64,000 nt of DNA from Agreia sp. VKM Ac-1783 (GTDB lineage Bacteria > Actinomycetota > Actinomycetes > Actinomycetales > Microbacteriaceae): contig NZ_FXWI01000001.1 in assembly GCF_900177765.1 (NCBI RefSeq), positions 434,001 to 498,000 of the forward strand, written 5' to 3'. Shown here piece by piece: positions 17,842 to 26,660 of the stretch. The first letter of the stretch is position 1; each line of letters begins with the position of its first letter. The notes beneath the pieces were generated by a model that did no database searches, was not told the DNA's origin, and saw only the letters and a program-made list of their open reading frames with translations. Position numbers and translations under genes: made by a program.

Positions 17842-18897
17842 ATGTCGACATCTTCCCTCCTGCGCTCCGTTGTCGTTGTAGCCGCTTCGGCGCTCGTGCT
17901 GGCCGGATGCGCGCCGGCGCCCGAGACCACCGAGAAGGCCAGCGACTACTGCGCGCGAATGGTCACCAATTCGGGCGGCCTCGAGGACCGTTCGTTCAAC
18001 CAGTCGAGCTGGGAGGGCCTCGAGAAGGCCAAGTCCGATCTGTCGATCGATGCCGAGGTGATCGTGTCGACCAACGAGACCGACCTGGCGCCCAACGTCA
18101 CGCAGGCTGTCGACAGCGGATGCCAGTTCGTGCTGACGGTCGGATACGAGCTGGCCGACGCGACCACGGCGGCGGCGAAGGCGAACCCCGACGTGCACTT
18201 CGCGATCGTCGACGAGCAGGTCGACGGAGAGAACATCAAGCCGATCGTCTTCGACACCGCTCAGGCCGCATACCTGGCCGGCTACCTCGCCGCGGGAACG
18301 AGCGCGACCGGCAAGGTCGCGACGTTCGGCGGCGGAAATCAGCCTCCCGTGACCTTGTTCATGGACGGGTTCGTCGACGGCGTCGCCAAGTACAACGAGG
18401 TGCACGGAACCGCGGTGCAGGCCCTCGGCTGGAACAAAGACGCCCAGGACGGCGTCTTCACGGGCGACTTCGAAGACATCAACAAGGGCAAGGTCACGAC
18501 CCAGGCGTTCATCGACCAGGGTGCCGACGTCATCCTTCCCGTCGCGGGTCAGGTCGGAGAGGGCGCGGCCGCGGCGGCCCTCGAGAATGCGAACGTGTCG
18601 ATCATCTGGGTCGACAACGACGGATACGACACGCTGCCGGCCACCTACAAGCCCATCGTCCTCACGAGTGTGCTGAAGAACACCGGCGATGCCGTGGTGC
18701 AGATCGTCGGCGACGACGTCGACGGCTCGTTCGACAACACGCCCTTCGTCGGCACTCTCGAGAACGGGGGAGTGGCTCTGGCTCCCTACCACGACAAGGC
18801 TGCCGCGGTCACGCCCGCGCTGCAGGCCGAACTCGACGGGCTGAAGGCCGACATCGTGTCGGGTGCACTCACGGTCTCGAGTCCGAGCACGCCATAA
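17842..18897 (+). CDS. BMP/PnrA family nucleoside-binding lipoprotein 1
   Basis: A 351-residue solute-binding lipoprotein for an ABC transporter. The signal peptide ends in the lipobox LVLAGC (Cys near residue 23). The mature part has the BMP/PnrA pattern: NSGGLEDRSFNQSSWEGL, DLAPNVTQAVDSGCQFVLTV, GKVATFGGGNQPPVTLFMDG and GADVILPVAGQVGEG. Compared with paralogues 2 and 3 the first ligand-region motif is divergent (GGLEDRSFN rather than GGFDDKSFN). It would deliver purine or other nucleosides to the downstream ABC permease. Only about 40% of positions look shared with its neighbours by eye, so it is an old duplicate rather than a recent one. Confidence 0.9.
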   Translation: MSTSSLLRSVVVVAASALVLAGCAPAPETTEKASDYCARMVTNSGGLEDRSFNQSSWEGLEKAKSDLSIDAEVIVSTNETDLAPNVTQAVDSGCQFVLTVGYELADATTAAAKANPDVHFAIVDEQVDGENIKPIVFDTAQAAYLAGYLAAGTSATGKVATFGGGNQPPVTLFMDGFVDGVAKYNEVHGTAVQALGWNKDAQDGVFTGDFEDINKGKVTTQAFIDQGADVILPVAGQVGEGAAAAALENANVSIIWVDNDGYDTLPATYKPIVLTSVLKNTGDAVVQIVGDDVDGSFDNTPFVGTLENGGVALAPYHDKAAAVTPALQAELDGLKADIVSGALTVSSPSTP

Positions 18898-19114
18898 TCG
18901 TTCGGATCGGCGCCGAACGGCGCGACGCATCCGGTGTCTTTTCAGGCTTTTCGACACTGAACATTTCGGGGTTGTTTCGGCGCGAACGCGTCTTTGTAAC
19001 GACTGGGCGGCGATGCCGTCTGGTGGCCGCTCGATCCGCGTCACATTAGGTAACGTGAGAGACCACACAGCCCTGCGCTCCGCTTTCATCGCGGGGCAAT
19101 CCTTGGAGGACATC

Positions 19115-20194
19115 TTGAGCAAGACCATTCGCCGTGCTGCCATGGGCGGCATCGCCACCCTCGGCTTCGCCGCACTCCTCGCCGGTTGCGCGTCCGCGCC
19201 GGCCGAAACCGGTTCGTCCGACGCCGCCGCCTCGAACGCGCTTCCCTGCATGGTTTCCGACGCCGGTGGATTCGACGACAAGTCCTTCAACCAGGCCGGC
19301 TTCGAGGGGCTCAACGACGCCGCCAAGAAGCTGGGCGTCGAGCCCGTCACCGTTCAGTCCGATTCCGAGACCGCGTTCGCTCCGAACATCTCGAGCCTCG
19401 TCGACCAGAACTGCACGCTGATCGTCACCGTGGGCTTCGCGCTCGCCGACGCCACCAAGGCAGCCGCCGAGGCGAACTCAGACATCGAGTTCGCGATCAT
19501 CGACGACGCGTCCATCACGGCCGACAACGTCAAGCCGATCACGTTCGACACCGCCGGTGCCGCATTCCTCGCGGGCTACGCGGCTGCCGACTACTCGAAG
19601 TCGGGCATCGTCGCCACCTGGGGCGGCATGAACTTCCCCACCGTCACCATCTTCATGGACGGCTTCGCGCAGGGCGTCAAGTACTACAACGAGCAGAAGT
19701 CGAAAGACGTCAAGGTTCTGGGTTACGACCTCGACAACCCCGACTCCGCTACCTTCACCGGTGGCTTCGAGGCCAACGACGTCGCCAAGACCACCGCTCA
19801 GAACTTCATCGACCAGGGCGCAGACGTTCTGCTCCCCGTCGGCGGACCGATTTACCAGAGCGCGGGCGTTGCAATCCAGGAGTCCGGCAAGGACATCGCC
19901 ATGGTCGGTGTCGACTCCGACCTCTATGAGAGCGACCCCACCTACAAGGACCTCTACCTGACGTCCATCCTCAAGGGCATCAAGACGGCCACCGACACGG
20001 TCGTCACCGACGCCGCTGCCGGCGACTTCTCGAGCGAGCCCTACGTCGGAACTCTCGAGAACGATGGAGTCGGCATGGCGCCGTTCCACGACTTCGAGTC
20101 GAAGGTGAACTCCTCGCTGCAGGGCGAGATCGACGACCTCAAGGCGAAGATCGTCTCGGGCGACGTCAAGGTCTCTTCGTACCTGAACAAGTAG
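19115..20194 (+). CDS. BMP/PnrA family nucleoside-binding lipoprotein 2
   Basis: A 359-residue binding protein, lipobox LLAGC near residue 25, with GGFDDKSFNQAGFEGL, SDIEFAIIDDASITADNVKP, GGMNFPTVTIFMDGFAQG and GADVLLPVGGPIYQSAG. The start is taken as TTG at 19115, because ttggagga lies just upstream and an internal ATG (19141) would cut off the positive N-region of the signal peptide. A 217-bp leader precedes it and a strong hairpin follows its stop. It is directly upstream of the ABC ATPase, so it is the likely cognate binding protein. Confidence 0.92.
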   Translation: MSKTIRRAAMGGIATLGFAALLAGCASAPAETGSSDAAASNALPCMVSDAGGFDDKSFNQAGFEGLNDAAKKLGVEPVTVQSDSETAFAPNISSLVDQNCTLIVTVGFALADATKAAAEANSDIEFAIIDDASITADNVKPITFDTAGAAFLAGYAAADYSKSGIVATWGGMNFPTVTIFMDGFAQGVKYYNEQKSKDVKVLGYDLDNPDSATFTGGFEANDVAKTTAQNFIDQGADVLLPVGGPIYQSAGVAIQESGKDIAMVGVDSDLYESDPTYKDLYLTSILKGIKTATDTVVTDAAAGDFSSEPYVGTLENDGVGMAPFHDFESKVNSSLQGEIDDLKAKIVSGDVKVSSYLNK

Positions 20195-20221
20195 TCGCAC
20201 ACACCGTTCCACCCGCGTGAA

Positions 20222-20253
20222 ATCGGGGGACCAGCCACGGCTGGTCCCCCGAT
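20222..20253 (+). terminator. Intercistronic hairpin after binding-protein gene 2
   Basis: A perfect 13-bp stem, atcgggggaccag (20222-20234) with ctggtcccccgat (20241-20253), lies between the binding-protein stop and the ABC promoter. No U-tract follows, so it may be a partial terminator or an mRNA-stabilising end that lets the binding protein be made in excess. Confidence 0.65.
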
Positions 20254-20290
20254 CGCGTTAAGCGCGCTCTTCACGCATCGAACTGATGGG

Positions 20291-20296
20291 TAGATT
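20291..20296 (+). promoter_or_regulatory. -10 box TAGATT of the nucleoside ABC ATPase gene
   Basis: TAGATT ends 6 nt before the ATG at 20303, predicting a leaderless transcript for the ABC operon separate from the binding protein. Confidence 0.5.
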
Positions 20297-20302
20297 GTCT
20301 CT

Positions 20303-21838
20303 ATGAAGCTCGAACTCCGTGGCATTACGAAGCGTTTCGGCGCTCTCACGGCCAACGATCACATCGACCTCACGATCGAGCCGGGAGAGATCCACTGTCT
20401 CCTCGGCGAGAACGGCGCAGGCAAGTCGACATTGATGAATGTGCTCTACGGCCTCTACAAGGCCGAAGAGGGAGACATCCTTCTCGACGACGTGGTGCAG
20501 CACTTCGCTGGCCCGGGCGACGCCATGGCAGCGGGAATCGGCATGGTGCACCAGCACTTCATGCTCATCCCCGTGTTCACCGTCGCCGAGAACGTGATGC
20601 TCGGCCACGAGCAGACGAATGCGGCCGGTGTGCTCGACCTCGGCGCGGCGCGCGAGAAGGTGCGTGAGATCAGCGAGCGGTTCGGCTTCCACGTCGATCC
20701 GGATGCGCTGGTCGACGACCTGCCCGTCGGCGTGCAGCAGCGGGTCGAGATCATCAAGGCGCTGTCTCGCGACGCGAAGGTGCTCGTGTTCGATGAGCCC
20801 ACCGCTGTGCTCACGCCGCAGGAGACCGACGAACTCATGGTCATCATGAGACAGCTGAAGGCCGCCGGCACATCCATCGTCTTCATCACCCACAAGCTCC
20901 GCGAGGTGCGCGAGGTGGCCGACCGCATCACGGTCATCCGCCTCGGCAAGGTCGTCGGCGAGGCCTCGCCCACGGCGACCAACGCAGAACTAGCCTCGCT
21001 CATGGTCGGTCGTGCCGTCGAGTTGACCGTGCACAAAGACCCGGCCACCCCCGGGGCAGACGCGTTCGTCGTCTCGAACCTCTCTGTCGTCGACCCCCAC
21101 GGGCAGCTGGTCGTCAACGACGTGAGCTTCGATGTGCGTGCGGGCGAGATCCTCGCGATCGCGGGCGTTCAGGGCAACGGTCAGACCGAGCTCACCGAGG
21201 CCATCATGGGTCTGCAGCAGCGCGTGCGGGGTGAGATCACCCTCGATGGCAAGTCGATCAGAGGGCTGTCCGTGAAGCAGGTGCTCGCGGCCGGAATCGG
21301 CTTCGTGCCGGAAGACCGAAAAGAAGACGGTCTCGTCGGCGAGTTCACCATCGCCGAGAACCTGATGCTCGACCGCAGCGACGGGCCGCCGTTCGTCAAG
21401 GCGGGAACCCTTCAGCTGAACTACCTCAAGGAATTCGCCGAGCAGAAGTCGAAGGAGTTCGACGTTCGCAGCCAGGGCATCACCACGCCGGTCGGCCGGC
21501 TCTCCGGCGGAAACCAGCAGAAGGTCGTGCTCGCCCGTGAGCTCAGTCGCGAGCTGCGCCTCTTCATGGCGGCCCAGCCCACCCGCGGCATCGACGTGGG
21601 GTCGATCGAGTTCGTGCACAAGCGCATCGTCGCGACGCGCGACTCCGGCATTCCGGTGATCGTCGTCTCGACCGAGCTCGACGAGGTCGTCGCGCTCGCC
21701 GACCGTATCGCCGTGATGTACCGCGGAACGATCGTCGGTATCGTGCCGGGCGACACGCCCCGCGATGTGCTCGGCCTCATGATGGCCGGCGAAGTACCTG
21801 ATTCCGTCACCTCCCCACCCGAAGGAGCGGCCGCGTGA
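20303..21838 (+). CDS. Nucleoside ABC transporter ATP-binding protein (two ABC domains)
   Basis: A 511-residue protein with two fused nucleotide-binding domains, as in sugar/nucleoside importers (YufO/BmpNupA type). Domain 1 has Walker A GENGAGKST, signature LPVGVQQRVEI and Walker B VLVFDEPTA. Domain 2 is degenerate as usual for this family: GVQGNGQTEL in place of Walker A, a good signature LSGGNQQKVVLAREL, and AAQPTRGID in place of Walker B. It overlaps the next gene by GTGA, so permease translation is coupled. With two permeases and BMP lipoproteins it forms a complete nucleoside importer. Confidence 0.94.
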   Translation: MKLELRGITKRFGALTANDHIDLTIEPGEIHCLLGENGAGKSTLMNVLYGLYKAEEGDILLDDVVQHFAGPGDAMAAGIGMVHQHFMLIPVFTVAENVMLGHEQTNAAGVLDLGAAREKVREISERFGFHVDPDALVDDLPVGVQQRVEIIKALSRDAKVLVFDEPTAVLTPQETDELMVIMRQLKAAGTSIVFITHKLREVREVADRITVIRLGKVVGEASPTATNAELASLMVGRAVELTVHKDPATPGADAFVVSNLSVVDPHGQLVVNDVSFDVRAGEILAIAGVQGNGQTELTEAIMGLQQRVRGEITLDGKSIRGLSVKQVLAAGIGFVPEDRKEDGLVGEFTIAENLMLDRSDGPPFVKAGTLQLNYLKEFAEQKSKEFDVRSQGITTPVGRLSGGNQQKVVLARELSRELRLFMAAQPTRGIDVGSIEFVHKRIVATRDSGIPVIVVSTELDEVVALADRIAVMYRGTIVGIVPGDTPRDVLGLMMAGEVPDSVTSPPEGAAA

Positions 21839-23121
21839 GCCAGCCCACAGTCCCACCCGTCGAATCCGGCCCACCCGCCGCGTCCACGCCCGGGTCCAAC
21901 GACGCATCCGTCGCCGAGCCGCGCTGGCACGGCGTCATGCGAGAGATCGTCGGCGGCAGCGCGATGATCTCGGTCCTCGCTGTCGTCTTGGCGATGCTCG
22001 CCGGAGGCATCCTGATCGCCCTCACCGACGACAAGGTCACGGCGGCGGCGGGATACTTCTTCGCCCGCCCCGGCGACCTGATCAAGGCGGTGTGGGACTC
22101 CGTCTCGGGCGCCTACACCTCGCTGTTCCAGGGTGCGGTGTACAACTTCCGTCGTCCCGGCTTCATCGCCGGCATCAAGCCGCTCACCGAGACACTCACC
22201 TTCGCCACGCCGCTGATCGCTGCCGGCCTCGGCGTGGGCCTCGCCTTCCGCGTCGGCCTCTTCAACATCGGTGGACGCGGCCAGATGCTCATCGCCGCCG
22301 CGTGCGCCGGCTGGGTCAGCTGGTCGTTCGAGCTGCCCTACGGACTCCACCTGATCCTCGCCGTCGCAGCGGGCATCATCGGCGGTGCCGTCTGGGGCGG
22401 AATCGTCGGATTGCTCAAGGCGAGAACCGGAGCCCACGAGGTGATCGTCACGATCATGCTCAACTTCGTGGCGCTCTACCTGATCTCGTTCATGCTGAAG
22501 ACCCCGGGCCTGCTCCAGGCTCCCGGCTCGAACAACCCCAAGACGCCCGCAGCCCTCCCGACGGCGGTCTTCCCCGATCTCCTCGGCCCGCAGTTCAATC
22601 TGCACTGGGGATTCATCTTCGTGATCGCGGCCACCGTGTATGTCTGGTACCTGCTGAATCGGTCGAACCTCGGCTTCCAGTTCCGCGCCGTGGGCGAGAA
22701 CCCCAACGCAGCACGCGTGGCCGGCATCAGCGTCAACAAGATGTACATCTACGCGATGCTCCTCTCGGGCGGCCTCGTCGGTCTCGCCGGCGTCGCACAG
22801 GTGCTGGGCACGGTGACCACGGGCTTCAGCTCGGGCATCGACGCGGGCATCGGCTTCGACGCCATCACGGTCGCACTGCTCGGCCGCTCCAAGCCCTGGG
22901 GCATCTTCTTCGCCGGCATCCTGTTCGGCGCGTTCAAGGCCGGCGGATTCGCCATGCAGGCATCGGAGGGAATCCCCATCGACATCGTGGTCGTGATCCA
23001 GTCGCTGATCGTGCTCTTCATCGCCGCGCCGCCGCTTGTGCGCGCGGTGTTCCACCTGCCGAAGCCCAGCGGCGTCCGTCTCAGACGGCCGCGCACCCAG
23101 ACTGCGGCGGTGACCAAGTGA
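21835..23121 (+). CDS. Nucleoside ABC transporter permease 1
   Basis: A 428-residue BPD_transp_2 family permease with about eight to ten transmembrane helices, preceded by a Pro/Ser-rich N-terminus. Family motifs include FNIGGRGQMLIAAACAGW, GAHEVIVTIMLNFVALYL and FRAVGENPNAARVAGI. GTG start at 21835 overlaps the ATPase stop, and its own end overlaps the second permease as GTGA. It pairs with permease 2 as the channel of the nucleoside importer. Confidence 0.93.
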   Translation: MSQPTVPPVESGPPAASTPGSNDASVAEPRWHGVMREIVGGSAMISVLAVVLAMLAGGILIALTDDKVTAAAGYFFARPGDLIKAVWDSVSGAYTSLFQGAVYNFRRPGFIAGIKPLTETLTFATPLIAAGLGVGLAFRVGLFNIGGRGQMLIAAACAGWVSWSFELPYGLHLILAVAAGIIGGAVWGGIVGLLKARTGAHEVIVTIMLNFVALYLISFMLKTPGLLQAPGSNNPKTPAALPTAVFPDLLGPQFNLHWGFIFVIAATVYVWYLLNRSNLGFQFRAVGENPNAARVAGISVNKMYIYAMLLSGGLVGLAGVAQVLGTVTTGFSSGIDAGIGFDAITVALLGRSKPWGIFFAGILFGAFKAGGFAMQASEGIPIDIVVVIQSLIVLFIAAPPLVRAVFHLPKPSGVRLRRPRTQTAAVTK

Positions 23122-24422
23122 GCATTCAAGACGCGCCTCTGCAGCACAACCACCCGGATTCGCTGCCTCCCGCACTCGAGAAGACCATCGTCAAGAGCTG
23201 GAAGGCGCCGATCGCCTACGGCATCTTCTCGATCATCGCCATCCTGCTCTTCGTGGCCTTCGGTCGCGAGGGGGTCAGCGGATTCCGTCTGTCGACCGAT
23301 TCCGACTTCGTGCAGATCCCCACGATCGAGGCGCCGACGAGAGCTACGGGCATCGTGCTCACCGTTCTTCTGCTGGCCCTGGCCGCCTACAGCGCGTTCC
23401 TCGTGTCCCGCAATCGTCCCGTGCGGCTCTGGATCACCGTCGTCTTCGCGATCCTGTTCCTCGTCGCGTTCCTCACCTGGGCCGCGGCCGGAGCCACGAT
23501 TCCCGTTCCCGGACTGCTGGTCGGGGCCGTCGGGCTGAGCGTTCCGCTCGTGTTCGGTGCCCTCGGTGGCGTGATCTCGGAGCGCGTCGGCGTGGTGAAC
23601 GTGGCCATCGAGGGGCAGCTGCTCGCCGGCGCATTCGTGTCGGCCGTCGTCGCCTCGGTCACCGGGCAGGCCGTGCTCGGGCTCATCTCGGCCATGGCCG
23701 CCGGTGTGCTCGTGTCGTTCGTGCTCGCAGCGTTCTCGATCAAGTACTTCGTCGACCAGGTCATCGTGGGTGTCGTTCTCAACGTGCTCGTCACCGGGCT
23801 CACGAGCTTCCTCTATTCGCAGGTTCTGACGAAGAACACCGATCTGCTCAACAACAGCGCCACCATCCGCCTGCCCCGGCTCCCCATTCCCGGGCTCAGC
23901 GAGATCCCGATTCTCGGCCCGGTGCTGTTCAGGCAGACGATCATCGTCTACATCCTCTACATCGCCGTCGCGGTGGTCTTCTTCGCGCTCTTCAAGACGC
24001 GGTGGGGTCTGCGCCTGCGCGCCGTGGGCGAGCACCCGCAGGCCGCCGACACCGTGGGCATCAACGTGGCCCGCACGCGGTTCTGGAACGTCTCTCTCGC
24101 GGGAGCGATCGCCGGTCTCGGTGGTGCGTACTTCACCATGGGCTCGGTCGGTTCGTTCAACAAGGAGATGACAGCGGGTGCCGGATTCATCGCCCTGGCC
24201 GCCGTCATCTTCGGTCGGTGGGACCCGATCAGGGCAACGCTCGCCGCGCTTCTGTTCGGCTTCGCATCGAACCTGCAGAGCGTGCTGAGCATCATCGGTT
24301 CGCCCGTGCCCAGCGAGTTCATGCTGATGCTGCCCTACCTCGTCACGATCTTCGCGGTCGCGGGGGTGGTCGGCCGTGTCCGAGGGCCTGCCGCAGCCGG
24401 TAAACCGTACATAAAGTCCTAG
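23118..24422 (+). CDS. Nucleoside ABC transporter permease 2
   Basis: A 434-residue permease of the same family with about ten helices. Typical stretches are GALGGVISERVGVVNVAIEG, VDQVIVGVVLNVLVTGLTSF and LRAVGEHPQAADTVGINV. The GTG at 23118 overlaps the stop of permease 1. The frame continues far upstream inside permease 1 but without homology. Ten bases separate it from cytidine deaminase, so uptake and the first salvage step are probably one transcript. Confidence 0.94.
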   Translation: MSIQDAPLQHNHPDSLPPALEKTIVKSWKAPIAYGIFSIIAILLFVAFGREGVSGFRLSTDSDFVQIPTIEAPTRATGIVLTVLLLALAAYSAFLVSRNRPVRLWITVVFAILFLVAFLTWAAAGATIPVPGLLVGAVGLSVPLVFGALGGVISERVGVVNVAIEGQLLAGAFVSAVVASVTGQAVLGLISAMAAGVLVSFVLAAFSIKYFVDQVIVGVVLNVLVTGLTSFLYSQVLTKNTDLLNNSATIRLPRLPIPGLSEIPILGPVLFRQTIIVYILYIAVAVVFFALFKTRWGLRLRAVGEHPQAADTVGINVARTRFWNVSLAGAIAGLGGAYFTMGSVGSFNKEMTAGAGFIALAAVIFGRWDPIRATLAALLFGFASNLQSVLSIIGSPVPSEFMLMLPYLVTIFAVAGVVGRVRGPAAAGKPYIKS

Positions 24423-24432
24423 GAGAGCCGAT

Positions 24433-24858
24433 ATGACCGAGATCGACCAGGCATCCGGCATCGACTGGGACGCGCTTCGTGCTGAGGCTCTCGTGGCCAT
24501 GACGAAGGCCTATGTGCCGTACTCGAGGTTCCCGGTCGGGGTGGCCGCGCTCGTCGACGACGGACGCGTGATCTCCGGCTGCAACGTCGAGAACGCGAGC
24601 TACGGCCTAACCCTGTGCGCCGAGTGCGCCCTCGTCTCGTCGCTGCATATGACGGGTGGCGGGCATCTGGTCGGCTTCGTCTGCGTCGATGGCGACGGCA
24701 ACGCACTGATGCCCTGCGGTCGATGCCGTCAACTGCTCTACGAGCACTCCGCGCCCGGCATGCTGCTGCAGACCGTCTCCGGCATCCGAACCATCGACGA
24801 GGTGTTGCCGGATGCCTTCGGCCCGCGCACCCTGCAGGCCTACGTCGAGACGCACTAA
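24433..24858 (+). CDS. cdd: Cytidine deaminase
   Basis: Converts cytidine and deoxycytidine to uridine and deoxyuridine. The 141-residue enzyme has the zinc site as CNVENASYGLTLCAECAL and MPCGRCRQLLYE, and the N-terminal YVPYSRFPVGVAAL. It is a tetrameric-type (short) deaminase. The CAEC variant after the catalytic Glu is a small departure from the common CAER. It follows the ABC permease and precedes deoA. Confidence 0.95.
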   Translation: MTEIDQASGIDWDALRAEALVAMTKAYVPYSRFPVGVAALVDDGRVISGCNVENASYGLTLCAECALVSSLHMTGGGHLVGFVCVDGDGNALMPCGRCRQLLYEHSAPGMLLQTVSGIRTIDEVLPDAFGPRTLQAYVETH

Positions 24859-24868
24859 CCCCCCCCTC

Positions 24869-24893
24869 GTTCCCTGAGCTTGTCGAGGGGAAC
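24869..24893. repeat. Dispersed repeat with gttccctgagc core (copy 1)
   Basis: The sequence gttccctgagcttgtcga with a closing ggggaac forms a small imperfect palindrome between cdd and deoA. A longer copy with the same core lies at 30207-30246. Similar ccctgagc(c/t)tgtcgaa motifs are known as common intergenic repeats in several high-GC genomes. Confidence 0.6.
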
Positions 24894-24913
24894 ACCCCAG
24901 AAAGGCTCCACCC

Positions 24914-26203
24914 GTGTCAGAATCCTTCGACGTCGTCGACCTCATCCGTACCAAGCGTGATCACGGAAACCTCAGCACCGCCGAGATCGACTGGCTGGTC
25001 GATGCCTACACGCGCGGCTATGTGGGCAACGAGCAGATGGCGGCGATGGCGATGGCCATCCTGCTGAACGGTATGGAGCGGCAGGAGATCCGCGATCTGA
25101 CGCTCGCCATGATCGCGTCGGGCGAACGCATGAGCTTCGACGGGCTCGGCAAGGTGACCGTCGACAAACACTCCACGGGCGGCGTCGGCGACAAGATCAC
25201 GCTGCCGCTCATGCCGCTCGTCGCGTCGTTCGGCGTCGCGGTTCCTCAACTGTCGGGTCGGGGACTCGGCCACACCGGTGGAACCCTCGACAAGCTCGAG
25301 AGCATCCCGGGATGGCGCGCAGACCTCACGAACGACGAGATGTTCGCCCAACTGCGCGACGTCGGGGGCGTGATCTGCGCCGCGGGCTCCGGACTCGCGC
25401 CGGCCGACAAGAAGCTCTACGCGCTGCGCGACATCACCGGAACGGTCGAGGCCATCCCGCTGATCGCGTCCAGCATCATGTCGAAGAAGATCGCCGAAGG
25501 AACCGATTCGCTCGTTCTCGACGTCAAGTTCGGCTCTGGCGCGTTCATGGTCGACATCGAGAAATCGCGCGAGCTCGCCCGCACGATGGTCGACCTCGGC
25601 AACGACGCCGGTGTCTCGACGACGGCCCTCCTGACCGATATGAATGTGCCGCTCGGGCTTGCCATCGGCAACGCCAACGAGGTGCGCGAGTCGGTCGAGG
25701 TTCTCGCGGGCGGAGGCCCTGCCGACGTGGTCGAGCTCACGATCGCGCTGGCGAAGGAGATGCTGCGCCTCGCCGGGCAGCCCGACGCCGACGTCGAGAA
25801 GGCTCTGGCCGACGGTCGCGCCATGGACACATGGCGCCGCGTCATCGAGGCTCAGGGCGGCGACCCGGATGCCGCGCTGCCGGTCGCGCGTGAGACTCAC
25901 GTCGTGAAGGCCGAGCGTGACGGTGTTCTGCTCACGCAGGAGGCCCTGCCTTTCGGCATCGCCGCGTGGCGACTCGGGGCCGGACGGGCCCGAGCTCAGG
26001 ACCCGGTGCAGCACGCCGCCGGCATCGATCTGCACGCCAAGCCCGGCGACACGGTCAAGGCCGGCCAGCCGCTGTTCACTCTCTCGGCCGACGAGCCGGA
26101 GCGCTTCGAGCGCGCGCTCGAGGCCGTCGAGGGCGCGTGGAGCATTGGCGACGCCGCCGAGTGGACGCCGCGCGGCCCGCTGGTCGCGGAGCGCATCGAG
26201 TAG
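24914..26203 (+). CDS. deoA: Thymidine phosphorylase
   Basis: Phosphorolyses thymidine, deoxyuridine or uridine to base and (deoxy)ribose 1-phosphate. The 429-residue protein has the phosphate-site sequences VDKHSTGGVGDKITLPLMPL and GRGLGHTGGTLDKLESIPG (residues near 80 and 115), and SSIMSKKIAEGTDSLVLDVK. The C-terminal PYNP domain is complete. GTG start at 24914 with aaagg upstream. Adjacent to cdd in the same order as in M. tuberculosis (add-deoA-cdd). A pyrimidine-nucleoside phosphorylase specificity is equally possible. Confidence 0.94.
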   Translation: MSESFDVVDLIRTKRDHGNLSTAEIDWLVDAYTRGYVGNEQMAAMAMAILLNGMERQEIRDLTLAMIASGERMSFDGLGKVTVDKHSTGGVGDKITLPLMPLVASFGVAVPQLSGRGLGHTGGTLDKLESIPGWRADLTNDEMFAQLRDVGGVICAAGSGLAPADKKLYALRDITGTVEAIPLIASSIMSKKIAEGTDSLVLDVKFGSGAFMVDIEKSRELARTMVDLGNDAGVSTTALLTDMNVPLGLAIGNANEVRESVEVLAGGGPADVVELTIALAKEMLRLAGQPDADVEKALADGRAMDTWRRVIEAQGGDPDAALPVARETHVVKAERDGVLLTQEALPFGIAAWRLGAGRARAQDPVQHAAGIDLHAKPGDTVKAGQPLFTLSADEPERFERALEAVEGAWSIGDAAEWTPRGPLVAERIE

Positions 26204-26217
26204 CCAGGAACGAACCG

Positions 26218-26286
26218 ACTATCGAGACCACCTCAGGGTGGTCTCGATACGCCGGCTCGTCCCTCGCGCGGCTACGCGATCAGCGC
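26218..26286 (-). repeat. REP-like element A, copy 1 (partial, inverted)
   Basis: Contains ctatcgagaccacc, its mirror ggtggtctcgatacg, and cgcggctacgcgatcagcg; on the minus strand this reads cgctgatcgcgtagccg ... cgtatcgagacc ... ggtctcgatag, matching copies at 31231, 40249, 42216 and 52635. It lies downstream of deoA and may end transcription through its central hairpin. Confidence 0.7.
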
Positions 26287-26300
26287 AGGCAGGGGACCTA

Positions 26301-26324
26301 CGAGGCAACGCACTTGTTGCCTCG
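26301..26324. promoter_or_regulatory. 9-bp palindrome upstream of a small leader ORF
   Basis: The arms cgaggcaac (26301-26309) and gttgcctcg (26316-26324) are perfect, with a 6-base loop. The site ends about 28 bp upstream of a -10 box, so it could be a regulator-binding site for the downstream nucleoside operon, or a terminator stem for deoA. Confidence 0.45.
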
Positions 26325-26352
26325 GCGAAACGTCGCTGTTACACGGGCGGGC

Positions 26353-26358
26353 TAATCT
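26353..26358 (+). promoter_or_regulatory. -10 box TAATCT before a 32-residue ORF
   Basis: TAATCT ends 7 nt before the ATG at 26366, the same geometry as other leaderless genes in the window. Confidence 0.45.
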
Positions 26359-26365
26359 CGACCAC

Positions 26366-26464
26366 ATGACCGAGATCGCCGCGAGCCGCAGCTTCATGCC
26401 GTGGTTCTGCCTGCGTCGCCGAAGCGGCGCGCACAACGTCTCCGTCTACTGCCTGGGCTCATAG
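26366..26464 (+). CDS. Candidate 32-residue leader peptide
   Basis: An ATG-started ORF of 32 codons, MTEIAASRSFMPWFCLRRRS followed by a 12-residue tail ending VSVYCLGS. It has a run of four basic residues and two Cys. It lies 7 nt downstream of a TAATCT box and 196 nt upstream of the amidohydrolase operon. I do not recognise it. The position and leaderless geometry fit a regulatory leader peptide whose translation senses an amino acid or metabolite and controls the downstream genes; the ~200-nt interval contains short GC-rich inverted repeats but no clear terminator. It could also be a chance ORF. Confidence 0.4.
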   Translation: MTEIAASRSFMPWFCLRRRSGAHNVSVYCLGS

Positions 26465-26660
26465 CCGCCTCCGTTTCGAGGGAGAGCTCCGTCTCGCACC
26501 GGCCGTCTGCCGCCGGTTGAGGCCTGCGCAGCCGCACCCCTCGCATCCGGTCGCCCGCGCGACGATCGCACCGGCGACACCATCGACCCGATCGCTCCGG
26601 GCCGTCTGAAAGCACCTCCGTCGTAGAGGTCTTCGGCGTGCCCGGAATCACTGGAGACCC

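Larger units (their letters stand above)
26204..26660. other. 457-bp intergenic region with repeat, palindrome and leader ORF
   Basis: This gap between deoA and the amidohydrolase holds one REP-like element, a 9-bp palindrome, a -10 box and a 32-codon ORF (listed separately). From 26465 to 26650 I see only GC-rich sequence with short inverted repeats such as accgg/ccggt near 26500-26520, and no further gene. Confidence 0.6.

Noticed and set aside
22749-24500. 583-codon minus-strand frame opposite the nucleoside permeases
   Set aside because: Mirror frame of two recognised permeases; composition is typical of antisense GC-rich reading.
26465-26650. Purine riboswitch upstream of the amidohydrolase
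   Set aside because: None of the conserved junction bases of the purine aptamer could be found.
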